45,652 nt of DNA. Origin: a virus. The position numbers were made by a program, and so were the translations under genes. The first letter of the stretch is position 1. Each line of letters opens with the position of its first letter. Location of the stretch: the IMG/VR virus record IMGVR_UViG_3300025087_000123, positions 1 to 45,652 of that record, one strand, 5' to 3'. Below the pieces are notes generated by a model. That model worked only from the letters and a program-made list of their open reading frames with translations, was not told the origin of the DNA and searched no databases. Below are positions 16,401 through 23,619 of the stretch, piece after piece.

Positions 16401-16922
16401 GCAGATACCCTTCTTTGGAAGACGTTGCCTGGTTTTGATGAGATAGAGGTATATACCACTCCAGAAAATATTTTATTAGGTGGGGCTTCTATATTATTTA
16501 TGGAAGATATTGGTTCTGGTGTGTATCGATGTGGTGAATCTATCACAGTAGATACGAGTTCCATTGAATATCATGAAGTATCTGCGATGAATCAACAAAT
16601 ATATGTTACTGCCTATGTTAGACAGTCTGTTGAAGAAGCTGTTGTATCAATGGTACCTGATGGTGTTCCAGACGGTCTTGCTATGGTTCGCGGGGCGGTT
16701 GTTTTAGCTCTTAAAACATTGTTAAGCCAGAATAAGATTGCTACATATGAGGACGATCAAGGAAATGAACGACAATTAAATCCGATTACAGATGTTATTG
16801 TATTTAGGGATACAACAGATAGAACTTTATATCACTTCAAGTATGCCTATTACCTCAGATATCCTATCAAAAGATTATTTGGGCTTTATACAGTAGACTC
16901 TAACAATTTTGCGAACGCTTAA
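13428..16922 (+). CDS. tail sheath protein (very large)
   Basis: This is the contractile tail sheath subunit. The 1164-aa protein begins MSTLSTSTYTLPGAYIGKII, the usual sheath N-terminus (PGxY near residue 12). It ends in a typical C-terminal sheath domain: residues about 1045-1164 with HEVSAMNQQIYVTAYVRQSV, DGLAMVRGAVVLALKTLLSQ and LYHFKYAYYLRYPIKRLFGL. Between them lie several hundred residues of beta-rich, Thr/Ser/Gly-rich sequence, probably extra outward-facing domains; T4 gp18 is 659 aa by comparison. ATG 13428 has TTAGGAGG seven bases upstream; an in-frame start at 13356 lacks one. The tail tube gene follows two genes later. Confidence 0.8.
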   Translation: MSTLSTSTYTLPGAYIGKIIEPNVTVLSGIPRLPCYVGKGSRLATVRNAAIRRSYKSDVELTFSSRAPFQAPLTYYADGNQELARLYDSNGAEIDKNKWQFKLSGSDYSIVEFDSRFYDSTKTYYIDYQSVDRTVLDPTPYEDIRTVDKVSVTTDTEEFVEYEDFIVVMTYDEYTVEETQTKHDKEVSAIVHTGTGTFTHSLTGTPTHKYNRYYKVTCIRAVTASIGGVLYWYSVPISGGKLTDSPTLDPIQPQNPVDITDDLDYNLHILNVEANKVADQDFLLENGITLRINTNAGATIVLNDTLEFNSYGPGIFERIEEYSNANQYPEAYDSIEETSALTKTGEWGTVFGDAITLTADHIAVADLSTLTVTCIDEDGTSTPVTTAKLGDGPYPEDMHPVELAADVQEKVRAAGAGVTELEEFTCVYDPSVGTDGAFTCRIGGSSSGASAAQRSLTIADAVGTVGASMKLTAATKKYSSGANLTTNAGLSINATSAYTGDYNKNYKLRVVSVNSGTDTAVVYWTSYGTNLDSSTLGFKSGYFTLDWTDPTDVVRVEIEEGIYVDCDVDGSTKILQVGDSWTIAARCPVFRITAKDTRDYTITVASVTPAGSDPTKSGTVGISYYTSTPEGGFGSTTFNNPGVLGDMSANTELRTLSGNFVIACRNIAGDIRHSVTVSGANDKWSTGLVNTNYIDWSLGERVSETFQTSDILHDVYGNITGYADTYYVILAHTVLSTLDVVSIVKTGNIVISGSIYGTSGSPYLWFTTDPGAAITVTYDHRGDEPTPGDIYYFTASYVRPSTSYDSPFRVLTRDDAFTLLAPAASDNDLYIMADLAFDNAVSGIYVCQASDSDLDGNYTTQDYKRAIEATEGQPEVTDLIVLNKASALPDAIASNVRTSNPFARKFRMLWWGCSTGTTIGSETESGTLIYTARKTLQVYGNSPAHGTRVLVAPTTATKTIILPTGQAYACPLNGSFVAGQIAALNASFSEPADTLLWKTLPGFDEIEVYTTPENILLGGASILFMEDIGSGVYRCGESITVDTSSIEYHEVSAMNQQIYVTAYVRQSVEEAVVSMVPDGVPDGLAMVRGAVVLALKTLLSQNKIATYEDDQGNERQLNPITDVIVFRDTTDRTLYHFKYAYYLRYPIKRLFGLYTVDSNNFANA

Positions 16923-16934
16923 TAGGAGGGGAAG

Positions 16935-17381
16935 ATGATAGATTATAATAAAATAGTAGAGAGATTAGATATTGTTTCTCAAGAATTTGAAAATAAAGGT
17001 TTCAAAGACTTGAGTTTTGAGTTAGATGAAATTTCACAATCTCTTTTAACAGAAAAAGATGCAGAAAATTCGGGTGATGATATTGATTCAATAAAGGAAT
17101 CAGTATTTTTTTGGGTAGATCAGTTAAGAAAAGATCACAAGGATTTTGGAGATTTAAGTTTTGTTAAAAGATATCTTAATAAAAAAGTTGGGGATAAAAA
17201 AGCTTTAGCTTCTCTAAGATTATTGGATAGTTTAGACGAAAAAAAATATGCTGTTTTAATCTCTGAATATGTTACAGCCTGTCATAAGGGAAGTTATGCC
17301 ACGATCGATAACAGTAAAGTTCATCCAGCTGCTTTGCATATGTGGGGAAATAGAGCATCTTTTAATGAATCTGATGAATGA
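16935..17381 (+). CDS. small helical protein between sheath and tube
   Basis: The 148-aa protein is not recognised. It opens with an amphipathic helical unit (IVERLDIVSQEFENKGFKDL, then LDEISQSLL) resembling the start of the acidic protein at 43855 (VSARLKTRGEDGLASRIERLADKML). The second half (FFWVDQLRKDHKDFGDLSFV, KRYLNKKVG) is helical and charged. AGGAGGGGAAG precedes the ATG and the gap to the sheath is 12 bases, so it is expressed with the sheath. Confidence 0.55.
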   Translation: MIDYNKIVERLDIVSQEFENKGFKDLSFELDEISQSLLTEKDAENSGDDIDSIKESVFFWVDQLRKDHKDFGDLSFVKRYLNKKVGDKKALASLRLLDSLDEKKYAVLISEYVTACHKGSYATIDNSKVHPAALHMWGNRASFNESDE

Positions 17382-17425
17382 GTTTTTCAATAACCACCCT
17401 CAATTTTTAGAGATGATGTTTATTT

Positions 17426-17815
17426 ATGACCTATGATAATTTTTCTGTTTGTGTTAATTGCCTTTCCCCCTGTTGTGCATTATACGCCATAAATGTTACA
17501 GATAAAGATATTGAACGCATAATGCACATTGTGGGTAAGTCTGAATATTTTGTTAAAACTTCTCGGTGGGGTTTTCCTTACACACATCAAGTAAGGACTA
17601 AAAAGATAGATAATTGTGATGGTTGGTGTTATTTCACAAATAGGGTAGCTAAAGGACATTATAATTGTGGAATATATGAATATAGACCAGAAGCCTGTAG
17701 AGCATTTAGCCCCATTAATTGTCCTCATTATTATAAATATGAGGATGGTTTGATTGAAGTAAAAACAATATTAGCACATTTAAAATCAGAGACTATGAAT
17801 AAGTCCACAAAATAA
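17426..17815 (+). CDS. YkgJ-like cysteine-cluster protein
   Basis: The 129-aa protein carries the zinc/iron-chelating cluster of YkgJ-type proteins: CVNCLSPCCALYAINVTDKDI near the N-terminus, DGWCYF in the middle, then YNCGIYEYRPEACRAF and NCPHYY. The RPxxCR pattern after CGIY is characteristic of this group. The substrate is unknown. A phage tail-module location is unusual for a metal-cluster enzyme, so a role in modifying a virion protein is possible but unproven. The sequence just before it (17402-17415) matches 11724-11737 exactly over 14 bases. Confidence 0.7.
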   Translation: MTYDNFSVCVNCLSPCCALYAINVTDKDIERIMHIVGKSEYFVKTSRWGFPYTHQVRTKKIDNCDGWCYFTNRVAKGHYNCGIYEYRPEACRAFSPINCPHYYKYEDGLIEVKTILAHLKSETMNKSTK

Positions 17816-17906
17816 AGTGGTTGGTTATTATGAAAAATAAGAAGACAAATTCAGAAAAAAGATAATTTTTTAGATAAAGAATATTTGCTTTTAAGGAGAC
17901 AATATA

Positions 17907-18407
17907 ATGGCAAGTAACCCACATGGTGTTAAAGTTCAAAGTTTAGATTGGAGTCACAAATATGCTCCAACCACGATGACCTATCATGGCATCGTGTTAA
18001 AAATGGATGGAAGAGAAGTAGGCCGTATAACAAGCTGGAATCCTCAACCTTATGGACGAGATGGTGAGCATGTTTATGAGTTGTCCAAAACTACTTTTGG
18101 CCGACCAGTAGATTATGTTCCTGGAAAAAATAATACTTATACTATATCATGTAATCGTGTTGAAGTATGGCTCGATGAATTTGAGCGAGCGATTGGCTTT
18201 GATGATGTATGGGTTGATCTTTGTGATCAGAGAAGACCTTTTACAATTACAGAAACTCTTTATAAGGGTGACGTGAGATATAGAGAATGGACTTATACAG
18301 GATGCTGGATCACGAGCAAAAACCCCGATGCGTACGACGCTGAGGGTAATGCTAAAATTATAGTTTCAGCAGAAATTTCTTATGTAGCTCGTACAAAAAC
18401 CTTATAG
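17907..18407 (+). CDS. tail tube protein
   Basis: The 166-aa protein forms the inner tail tube surrounded by the sheath. The evidence is its size, its place shortly after the sheath gene, and the sequence pattern of tube proteins of large myoviruses: VLKMDGREVGRITSWNPQPY, GEHVYELSKTTFGRPVDYV, YTISCNRVEVWLDEFERAIG, DLCDQRRPFTITETLYKG and IIVSAEISYVARTKTL. A strong AAGGAGAC precedes the ATG, as expected for an abundant product. Confidence 0.75.
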   Translation: MASNPHGVKVQSLDWSHKYAPTTMTYHGIVLKMDGREVGRITSWNPQPYGRDGEHVYELSKTTFGRPVDYVPGKNNTYTISCNRVEVWLDEFERAIGFDDVWVDLCDQRRPFTITETLYKGDVRYREWTYTGCWITSKNPDAYDAEGNAKIIVSAEISYVARTKTL

Positions 18408-18427
18408 AGTAATTTGGGAGACTTATT

Positions 18428-18820
18428 ATGAATTTACGAGAAAGAATAGAAGCGAGAAAAAAGAGACAAGCTTCTTTTAATACTTCTTATGTTAGAGTCT
18501 ACCATGAAGATCCATTGCGCCTAAAATTTCTTTATGGTCTGGAAAATACAGAATCTTTAAATGACTTGAATATAAAAACAAGTAGATTGAAATTGTCTGT
18601 TAAAGCACTGCTAAAAAGTGCTTCTGGGAAATTTACTATTTCAAGTTTGAAGACCTTAGAAACCGGTGTTATCTTTGTCAAAGGTATTCACGGTGTTTTA
18701 GATGGAATGTATTTAACAACTGATTATTTGATAGAGTTTCAAGATTTTGAAGGTATTGAAGAATTTGTAAATAATTTATCAGTATATGAAGATGAATTCA
18801 AGGTGCAGATAGCTAGTTGA
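18428..18820 (+). CDS. hypothetical protein after the tail tube
   Basis: The 130-aa protein is not recognised. It has a basic start (MNLRERIEARKKRQASF), a middle of short strands and helices (RLKLSVKALLKSASGKFTIS) and an acidic end (DFEGIEEFVNNLSVYEDEF). TGGGAGAC lies before the ATG, 20 bases after the tube gene. Position between tube and tape measure fits a tail assembly factor, which is inference only. It is followed by convergent minus-strand genes with an 11-base gap and no terminator that I can see. Confidence 0.55.
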   Translation: MNLRERIEARKKRQASFNTSYVRVYHEDPLRLKFLYGLENTESLNDLNIKTSRLKLSVKALLKSASGKFTISSLKTLETGVIFVKGIHGVLDGMYLTTDYLIEFQDFEGIEEFVNNLSVYEDEFKVQIAS

Positions 18821-18831
18821 TGAATATTTTA

Positions 18832-18975
18832 TTATATTTTCTCGCCTTCTATTATATTCAATATTTGTTTTAATTGATCTTCTGTCAGAGAATGTTTAAT
18901 ATCTTCAGTATTATATTTTTCAAAGAATGCTTTACAATAATTTACAAGTTTTTCAATTCTCTTTTTCTGAATCAT
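18832..18975 (-). pseudogene. 3' part of a frameshifted zinc-ribbon gene (with 18953-19186)
   Basis: The frame encodes RIEKLVNYCKAFFEKYNTED then KHSLTEDQLKQILNIIEGEK, a helical C-terminal segment. ATG 18975 could start a 47-aa protein overlapping the upstream gene by 23 bases, but no good ribosome-binding site precedes it. The two frames join if the A5 run at about 18962-18966 had four A's, giving CGYDSEKRIEKLVNYC. I read it as the tail of the upstream gene split by one extra A, or joined by a +1 shift. Confidence 0.5.
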
Positions 18976-19186
18976 ATCCACATTTACAACAATTATAAAT
19001 GGTATGTTCTTTAAAGCCAGGAATATCATCATAGGTGTCTAATGTGCATCCTTTTTTACATTTATGACAAAGATATCTTGTTGTTCTCACTTCTCCATGT
19101 CCAGCACCCCAACCAGCGTGGGGATAACACTTTGAAGTTAAGTCTTTTTTACAATTGGGACAATTTATTTTTTCACCTTTTATCAT
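18953..19186 (-). CDS. zinc-ribbon protein, 5' part of a frameshifted gene
   Basis: The 77-aa product has three cysteine pairs: NCPNCKKDL, YLCHKCKKG and YNCCKCGYD, with extra Cys and His residues (KCYPHAGWGAGH). It looks like one or two zinc ribbons. ATG 19186 has AAGGATAAAA just before it. The zero frame ends at TGA right after an A5 run. The neighbouring frame continues for about 45 more residues. No enzyme motif is visible. It lies downstream of a DNA methylase gene on the same strand. Confidence 0.55.
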   Translation of the reverse strand: MIKGEKINCPNCKKDLTSKCYPHAGWGAGHGEVRTTRYLCHKCKKGCTLDTYDDIPGFKEHTIYNCCKCGYDSEKEN

Positions 19187-19267
19187 TTTTATCCTTTCTA
19201 TGTAAAAATTTTGTTGTTGTTCAACTTTTTACAGATTTTTTGAAAAATGATTATATTTATGTAAAAA

Positions 19268-20677
19268 TCAATCCTCAAATAATTTTCTCATTGGCAGATA
19301 ATTATATTTGATGAATCTGCTTATTCTATTTCTTGCCATTTCAACATAACTTGGATTTAACTCAATCCCTATAAAATTTCTCAACAATTTTTTAGCCATT
19401 ATACCTGTCGTCCCGCTACCCATAAATGGGTCTAAAACTATTCCAGGAATAAATTTTGAATTACAAGAACATTGAGAATATCCTTGAAATTCTGCGCTCG
19501 AATAGACAGTAGGATTATGACCTTGTTTTAATCTCTTTTCATTTTCTGTATATACTTCTAATTCAAAAAATCCACCCAATGGTGTTTTAGCATTGGGTAT
19601 CCCTTTGAAACCTAATATACCTTCAGGGTTATTGGTTGAATACAATTTCCTTTTTAGTTCTCCACATTTTTCACAAACATATTCGGGGCAACCGGCTAAT
19701 ATAGGAGTTTCAATCAATTTTTCTGGAAATACGGCAAAATGGGCTTCTTTAGATGACGCTGGGTTTATGCTCCATACAGTTCTTTTGTTTCTACCATATA
19801 ATCCATAACAATGTGTGTTTTCGGCATTTTCTCCCCTGTATTTATCAGCATTTGGCTTGCATGTATTCTTAGATCGACTTCCCCATTTAGACTTTTTATT
19901 TCTTTCATATTCAACATTTATCGTCTTAAAGGGTTCGAATTGTTGTTCAAAATAATAATCTGGATTTTTAGAGAAAAAGAACAAATACTCAAAATCATTT
20001 GAAAATCGATCTTTAGCCGAACTCGGTAGGCAAGAAGGTTTATGCCAAATTATGGTATTTCTAAGAATCCAGCCTCTACTTATCATCTCTATGGCAAATC
20101 TAAATGGGATTAATAACAAGCTCTTTCTAGGGTAATCAATTTTAGGTTGTTTCCATTTATTAGCCTTAGCCTTTTTTCCTCTTACCCAATCTCCTCCAGC
20201 ACCACCTGAATTAGAATAAGTATCTCCAAGGTTTACCCAGCAAGTTCCATCATCTTTTAGAACTCTATGAACTTCATCAAATATATCACAAAGATGGGTG
20301 ATATACATATCAAAATGGGGCTCATTTCCTAAGGAGCCTTCCCAAACTCGACATTTTTTACAGCATCTTCCCAATGTTTTTGTCTGTCCAGCACCACTTC
20401 CTATAGCATTTTTGTATTTTGTTTGTTCTACTTGTCCCGGTTTTAAAGGTGTCATGTAATCATCAAATTCGTGATCACAATCGTTTTCTTCCCAGGTTAA
20501 TGGTTTGGTATCATAATCTCTCAATCCATAATAGGGCGGTGAGGTTACACACACATCTAAGCTTTTTTCAGGCAATGTTCTTAAAACGTCAACAGCATGA
20601 CCTTGTATTATTGTATTAATGTGTGGTCTGATTATATTGTTTATTGAGCTTTGTTTATTTATCACATCTAGTGTCAA
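19268..20677 (-). CDS. beta-class site-specific DNA methyltransferase (N4/N6)
   Basis: The 469-aa enzyme transfers a methyl group to an exocyclic amino group of adenine or cytosine. Catalytic motif IV comes first: DVCVTSPPYYGLRDY near residues 41-55. The SAM-binding motif is near the C-terminus: GIVLDPFMGSGTTGIMAKKL then FIGIELNPSYVEMARNRI. This order marks the beta class (N6_N4_Mtase family). Two cysteine pairs (CCKKC near 125, CEKCGELK near 340) may bind zinc. The start is TTG at 20677 with AAGGA 9 bases upstream. It is intact, unlike the methylase at 7361-8215, and lies as a minus-strand insert inside the tail module. Confidence 0.9.
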   Translation of the reverse strand: MTLDVINKQSSINNIIRPHINTIIQGHAVDVLRTLPEKSLDVCVTSPPYYGLRDYDTKPLTWEENDCDHEFDDYMTPLKPGQVEQTKYKNAIGSGAGQTKTLGRCCKKCRVWEGSLGNEPHFDMYITHLCDIFDEVHRVLKDDGTCWVNLGDTYSNSGGAGGDWVRGKKAKANKWKQPKIDYPRKSLLLIPFRFAIEMISRGWILRNTIIWHKPSCLPSSAKDRFSNDFEYLFFFSKNPDYYFEQQFEPFKTINVEYERNKKSKWGSRSKNTCKPNADKYRGENAENTHCYGLYGRNKRTVWSINPASSKEAHFAVFPEKLIETPILAGCPEYVCEKCGELKRKLYSTNNPEGILGFKGIPNAKTPLGGFFELEVYTENEKRLKQGHNPTVYSSAEFQGYSQCSCNSKFIPGIVLDPFMGSGTTGIMAKKLLRNFIGIELNPSYVEMARNRISRFIKYNYLPMRKLFED

Positions 20678-20772
20678 TTTAATTTATCCTTAAAATAAGT
20701 TATTCTGACATACTCCCAAAGCTAAAGCATTTTGGGGTTCTAAAGTTGCTGCTCTTGTAATATTATATTTTT
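20678..20772. promoter_or_regulatory. divergent gap with an IS200/IS605-like hairpin
   Basis: The gap lies between the methylase start and the plus-strand gene at 20773. It holds a hairpin with arms CCCAAA (20715-20720) and TTTGGG (20731-20736), an inner GC/GC pair, a TAAA loop and a two-base bulge. On the minus strand it reads TGCTTTAGCTTTGGGAGTATG, which looks to me like the terminal hairpin or guide-RNA scaffold of IS200/IS605 elements. It could equally be a plain regulatory hairpin. Confidence 0.35.
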
Positions 20773-21654
20773 ATGGAGAAAACTTTGAAAATACCAGAGT
20801 TATTAAAAAGTTTAGATGAATTAAAGCAAAAATATTCTTTAAATAAGAAGAATATTGATGAAGTAGTTAACAAAAAAGTTGTTGGATCGACCACCATACC
20901 ACCTTTAATCATCCCCTCTAAAAAGGAACTTCGTTCGATCACAATGTTATTCAATAAGTTTGGAAAACATCTTTTATCGGAGGAGTTCGATACATTAAAA
21001 CAATATGATAAAATCGTCATCCTTATCCATACTCTTTCACAGGGTTTTGATAAATTATCTTCCTTGCCGGAAAATATGAATGTCTCAGAATTTTGTTATC
21101 TTTGTCATAAATTATTTGAATTGGATTTTATATTAAAATGGTGTGAGAAGAAAAAGCGAGGTAATTTATCTTATGTTCTTAATGAGATTAGTGATGGTAA
21201 TGTAAAGATTGATATATCGGATAAAGATCTTTATTTAAAACAAGTTGAAGATTTTTTTACTGGTGTTATCTCAAATCCTTTCAAGGATAAATTTCTTAAA
21301 AATGAATTAGCTGGAATTTTACGTTTACCGGTGGTGTGTAATAACTTTTATTTCTCAAATCAAGAATCTTTAGATTCTTATCAATGTGATTACATTTTAA
21401 ATCGATACCTTTTGATAAAGGATCAATTTTTATTGGGTATACCAGATGACTTAAAGGGTTATGAGGATATCTTTAATAAAATATGGTCTACCTTCAAACT
21501 TTTTTTGGTAAAGGGGGGTAACAATGAGTTTGATTCTTTATCGAAGTTTGAGATATCAGATAGCTATATAAACATCGACAATTATAATTATTGTCTTCTT
21601 TTCCCAAATTCTAGAATGCCTAAAATATTGAACTGGGGTATTTTTAATGAGTAG
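20773..21654 (+). CDS. hypothetical protein, tail assembly region
   Basis: I do not recognise this 293-aa protein. It is helical and charged, beginning MEKTLKIPELLKSLDELKQK and with a possible coiled coil up to residue 45. The middle has CYLCHKLFELDFILKWCEKK, a Cys-x-x-Cys that may be incidental. The C-terminus is short-strand rich. There is no clear ribosome-binding site. It overlaps the start of the frameshifted gene by 8 bases, so the two are translated together in the tail assembly block before the tape measure. Confidence 0.55.
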   Translation: MEKTLKIPELLKSLDELKQKYSLNKKNIDEVVNKKVVGSTTIPPLIIPSKKELRSITMLFNKFGKHLLSEEFDTLKQYDKIVILIHTLSQGFDKLSSLPENMNVSEFCYLCHKLFELDFILKWCEKKKRGNLSYVLNEISDGNVKIDISDKDLYLKQVEDFFTGVISNPFKDKFLKNELAGILRLPVVCNNFYFSNQESLDSYQCDYILNRYLLIKDQFLLGIPDDLKGYEDIFNKIWSTFKLFLVKGGNNEFDSLSKFEISDSYINIDNYNYCLLFPNSRMPKILNWGIFNE

Positions 21655-22219
21655 CAATGCTATTGATATATTATATGATCTGAAAAAACATTTCGGTCTA
21701 TGCTCAGAAAATTTATTTTCAGTCATTGATGCTGAGCATAAATGGAGTTTTTACCCCCCGGATAGTTTAGGTATAGAAATACTATTAAAATTGACAGATA
21801 TTAATAGGGATGTTTCCTCATATAAAATAGCTATTGTTGCATCTTTTCTGGCAAAAATAGATGAAGAACCAATCTATAAAATAATTGGAATAAATATTGA
21901 TAAAAAGTTAGGAGAGACAGATAAATCTATAAGATTAGCAACCTCTTCTGATTGGTTTGACATGCTACAGAAAGAGTTTAAGCCCGATCTGGTTGACAAA
22001 TTATATGAACATTATGATGAAAAATATGGTGAAAGATTAAAATTGTTATTATCTTCTGATACAACATCTTATGTGTGCAAAAAGTGCAAGAGTAATTATA
22101 GTCTGAAGAAGAAAGATATTGTGTACTTTTGTCAAAAATGTGGTAACAAACTATTTCTCTTAGATGAAAAGAACAATCCACAGGACCCTTTGGTGCGCTC
22201 ACGGAAGACCCTAGCTTAG
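21647..22219 (+). CDS. tail assembly chaperone-like protein, zero-frame product with C-terminal zinc ribbon
   Basis: The 190-aa product has an N-terminal domain (FGLCSENLFSVIDAEHKWSF, KIAIVASFLAKIDEEPIYKI) and a C-terminal zinc ribbon (SYVCKKCKSNYSL, VYFCQKCGNKLF). The gene at 22788 has the same order: FTFKGLS, AASSIWEIDGMPTHELFDV, then YICTKHDITY and YFCKLCGEPL. The two are therefore likely paralogues. Just after the zinc ribbon comes C CCT TTG at 22186, and the zero frame runs only eight codons past the site. A -1 shift there would give a product of about 369 residues ending at 22755. Position before the tape measure fits the lambda G/GT type of arrangement. Confidence 0.65.
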   Translation: MSSNAIDILYDLKKHFGLCSENLFSVIDAEHKWSFYPPDSLGIEILLKLTDINRDVSSYKIAIVASFLAKIDEEPIYKIIGINIDKKLGETDKSIRLATSSDWFDMLQKEFKPDLVDKLYEHYDEKYGERLKLLLSSDTTSYVCKKCKSNYSLKKKDIVYFCQKCGNKLFLLDEKNNPQDPLVRSRKTLA

Positions 22220-22233
22220 AAGTCCGTGGGCGC
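22186..22233 (+). promoter_or_regulatory. -1 programmed ribosomal frameshift site with downstream stem-loop
   Basis: The heptamer CCCTTTG (22186-22192) sits in the zero frame as C CCT TTG, the X XXY YYZ form, so both tRNAs can re-pair as CCC TTT. Two bases later GCGCTCACGGA (22195-22205) pairs with TCCGTGGGCGC (22223-22233) over 11 bp with one G-U pair. The 17-base loop contains the zero-frame TAG (22217-22219). AGGA at 22182-22185 just upstream could add a Shine-Dalgarno-like effect. The stem is unusually GC-rich for this genome. The 2-base spacer is shorter than the usual 5-9. Confidence 0.75.
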
Positions 22234-22281
22234 GTTTTAGCATATTGTGGAATACTCCCGACTGATCCTGTTGTTAAGGAT

Positions 22282-22755
22282 ATGACAACCTCACTGTGGC
22301 ATTTTATGTGGGTTTGGATAAAAAAACTGAAAGATGAGGAGTTTACCCGTTTTGAAAAATCAATGGGTATATTGTGGGATGAATCTGATTTCAATGCATT
22401 TTCTCCCGGTCCAGAGAGTATGAATAAACCAGAAAGCAGTTCTATTAGGATTCCAGTTACATTTGCATGTGATCCGACTTTATACAAGTTTTTAAAGGAA
22501 AAAGCAGCTGCTACTGCCGCAAAGAGGATGAATATGGGTTTAGAGGAGGGTGCGCCTATTGTAGAATTAGGTGAACTCCCCAGACATATGTTTGTTAAAG
22601 CGATGCGTATGTTAGAGGGAGGGGTTGATCCTCTAAGTTATATAAAAAAGTTTAAAGAAGAAAGAACACAAAATATAAAAAATGAAAAAATGGGAGAGAT
22701 CGACAATGAAGTAGAAGAAAATGAGCCTGAAATAGACGAGATTAGTGATACTTAA
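22282..22755 (+). CDS. -1 frame extension of the gene at 21647
   Basis: As a stand-alone ORF this is 157 aa from ATG 22282, but the frame is open and coding-like back through the slippery site, reading GALTEDPSLEVRGRVLAYCG then ILPTDPVVKDM. The only SD-like bases (AAGGAT) touch the ATG. So the expressed form is most likely the C-terminal part of a 21647-22755 fusion of about 369 aa. The sequence has a hydrophobic-aromatic stretch (SLWHFMWVWIKKLKDEEFTR), an Ala-rich helix (KEKAAATAAKRMNMG) and a very acidic tail. Confidence 0.6.
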   Translation: MTTSLWHFMWVWIKKLKDEEFTRFEKSMGILWDESDFNAFSPGPESMNKPESSSIRIPVTFACDPTLYKFLKEKAAATAAKRMNMGLEEGAPIVELGELPRHMFVKAMRMLEGGVDPLSYIKKFKEERTQNIKNEKMGEIDNEVEENEPEIDEISDT

Positions 22756-22787
22756 ATGATCTTAATTTATTAATTATGAGGTAAATC

Positions 22788-23600
22788 GTGGATACAAAAA
22801 ATAAAAAACCGTTTGTTAAAAATATCATAGCTGATGATGAAAATCCCCTTAATAGATTGGGAGAAGTTGTGGATGTTAGAAAATTAGAAGAGATTGAGAT
22901 TAAAAAGAAGAAAGCTGAATTGGCAGGTGCTTCTGGATTACTCCCTCTCACAGAAGAAGAATTTGAGAAAATAGCTTCTCAACCAGATCAACCTCCTTTA
23001 GAAGAGGCTTCTAATAAGGCCGTTTTAGCAGAAAAAGAAGTTGGAGAGAATAACACTTCTATTAAAGATGAGACCTTGATAATACGGGAAAAATCAAGTA
23101 TTCTAATGGAAAAACTTAAAAAGAAGTTCAGTCTAGAATCTGTTAAGATTGTTGAGGAAGTATCTGGTATAAATTTTACTTTTAAGGGATTATCTAAAGC
23201 AGAGGTAGAATGGGGTACTGAAATGGTATCTCGTTGGGCATATTCTGAGACAGGTTTTAATCTTGGTCTAGAAGACGTTGTAGCTGCATCTTCTATATGG
23301 GAAATAGATGGGATGCCCACCCATGAATTGTTTGATGTTAAAAAACGTGAAGATGATTCAGATTTATCTTTACATATTACAACCGCAGACAAGGTTTTAG
23401 TGTTCCTTCGAGAGCAATCTAATAGTAAGTTGATAGATATACTTTATAATATTTATCAAAATAAAATTGAACCAAAATTAAAAATTTCAGGGGTGTTAGA
23501 GTATATATGTACAAAACATGATATTACTTATGTTATGTATGAAAAAAAACCAGGTAATTATTTTTGTAAACTTTGTGGAGAACCATTATTATCCACTTGA
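22788..23600 (+). CDS. tail assembly protein, paralogue of the gene at 21647, with C-terminal zinc ribbon
   Basis: The 270-aa protein has a charged, probably disordered first 90 residues, then a domain (KKKFSLESVKIVEEVSGINF, VVAASSIWEIDGMPTHELFD) and a C-terminal zinc-ribbon-like YICTKHDITY with YFCKLCGEPL. The domain and ribbon match those of the 21647 protein in order and spacing. The VAAS-IDG-P pattern is reminiscent of T4-type baseplate/tail assembly proteins, which is an impression only. The start is GTG 22788 with GAGGT 7 bases upstream. Confidence 0.6.
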   Translation: MDTKNKKPFVKNIIADDENPLNRLGEVVDVRKLEEIEIKKKKAELAGASGLLPLTEEEFEKIASQPDQPPLEEASNKAVLAEKEVGENNTSIKDETLIIREKSSILMEKLKKKFSLESVKIVEEVSGINFTFKGLSKAEVEWGTEMVSRWAYSETGFNLGLEDVVAASSIWEIDGMPTHELFDVKKREDDSDLSLHITTADKVLVFLREQSNSKLIDILYNIYQNKIEPKLKISGVLEYICTKHDITYVMYEKKPGNYFCKLCGEPLLST

Positions 23601-23619
23601 AAATAGGAGTAAATAATTC

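Noticed and set aside
22282-22755. Independent gene starting at ATG 22282
   Set aside because: The frame is open and coding-like upstream to the slippery heptamer, the SD-like bases touch the ATG, and a 62-base gap would be out of place in this tightly packed block.
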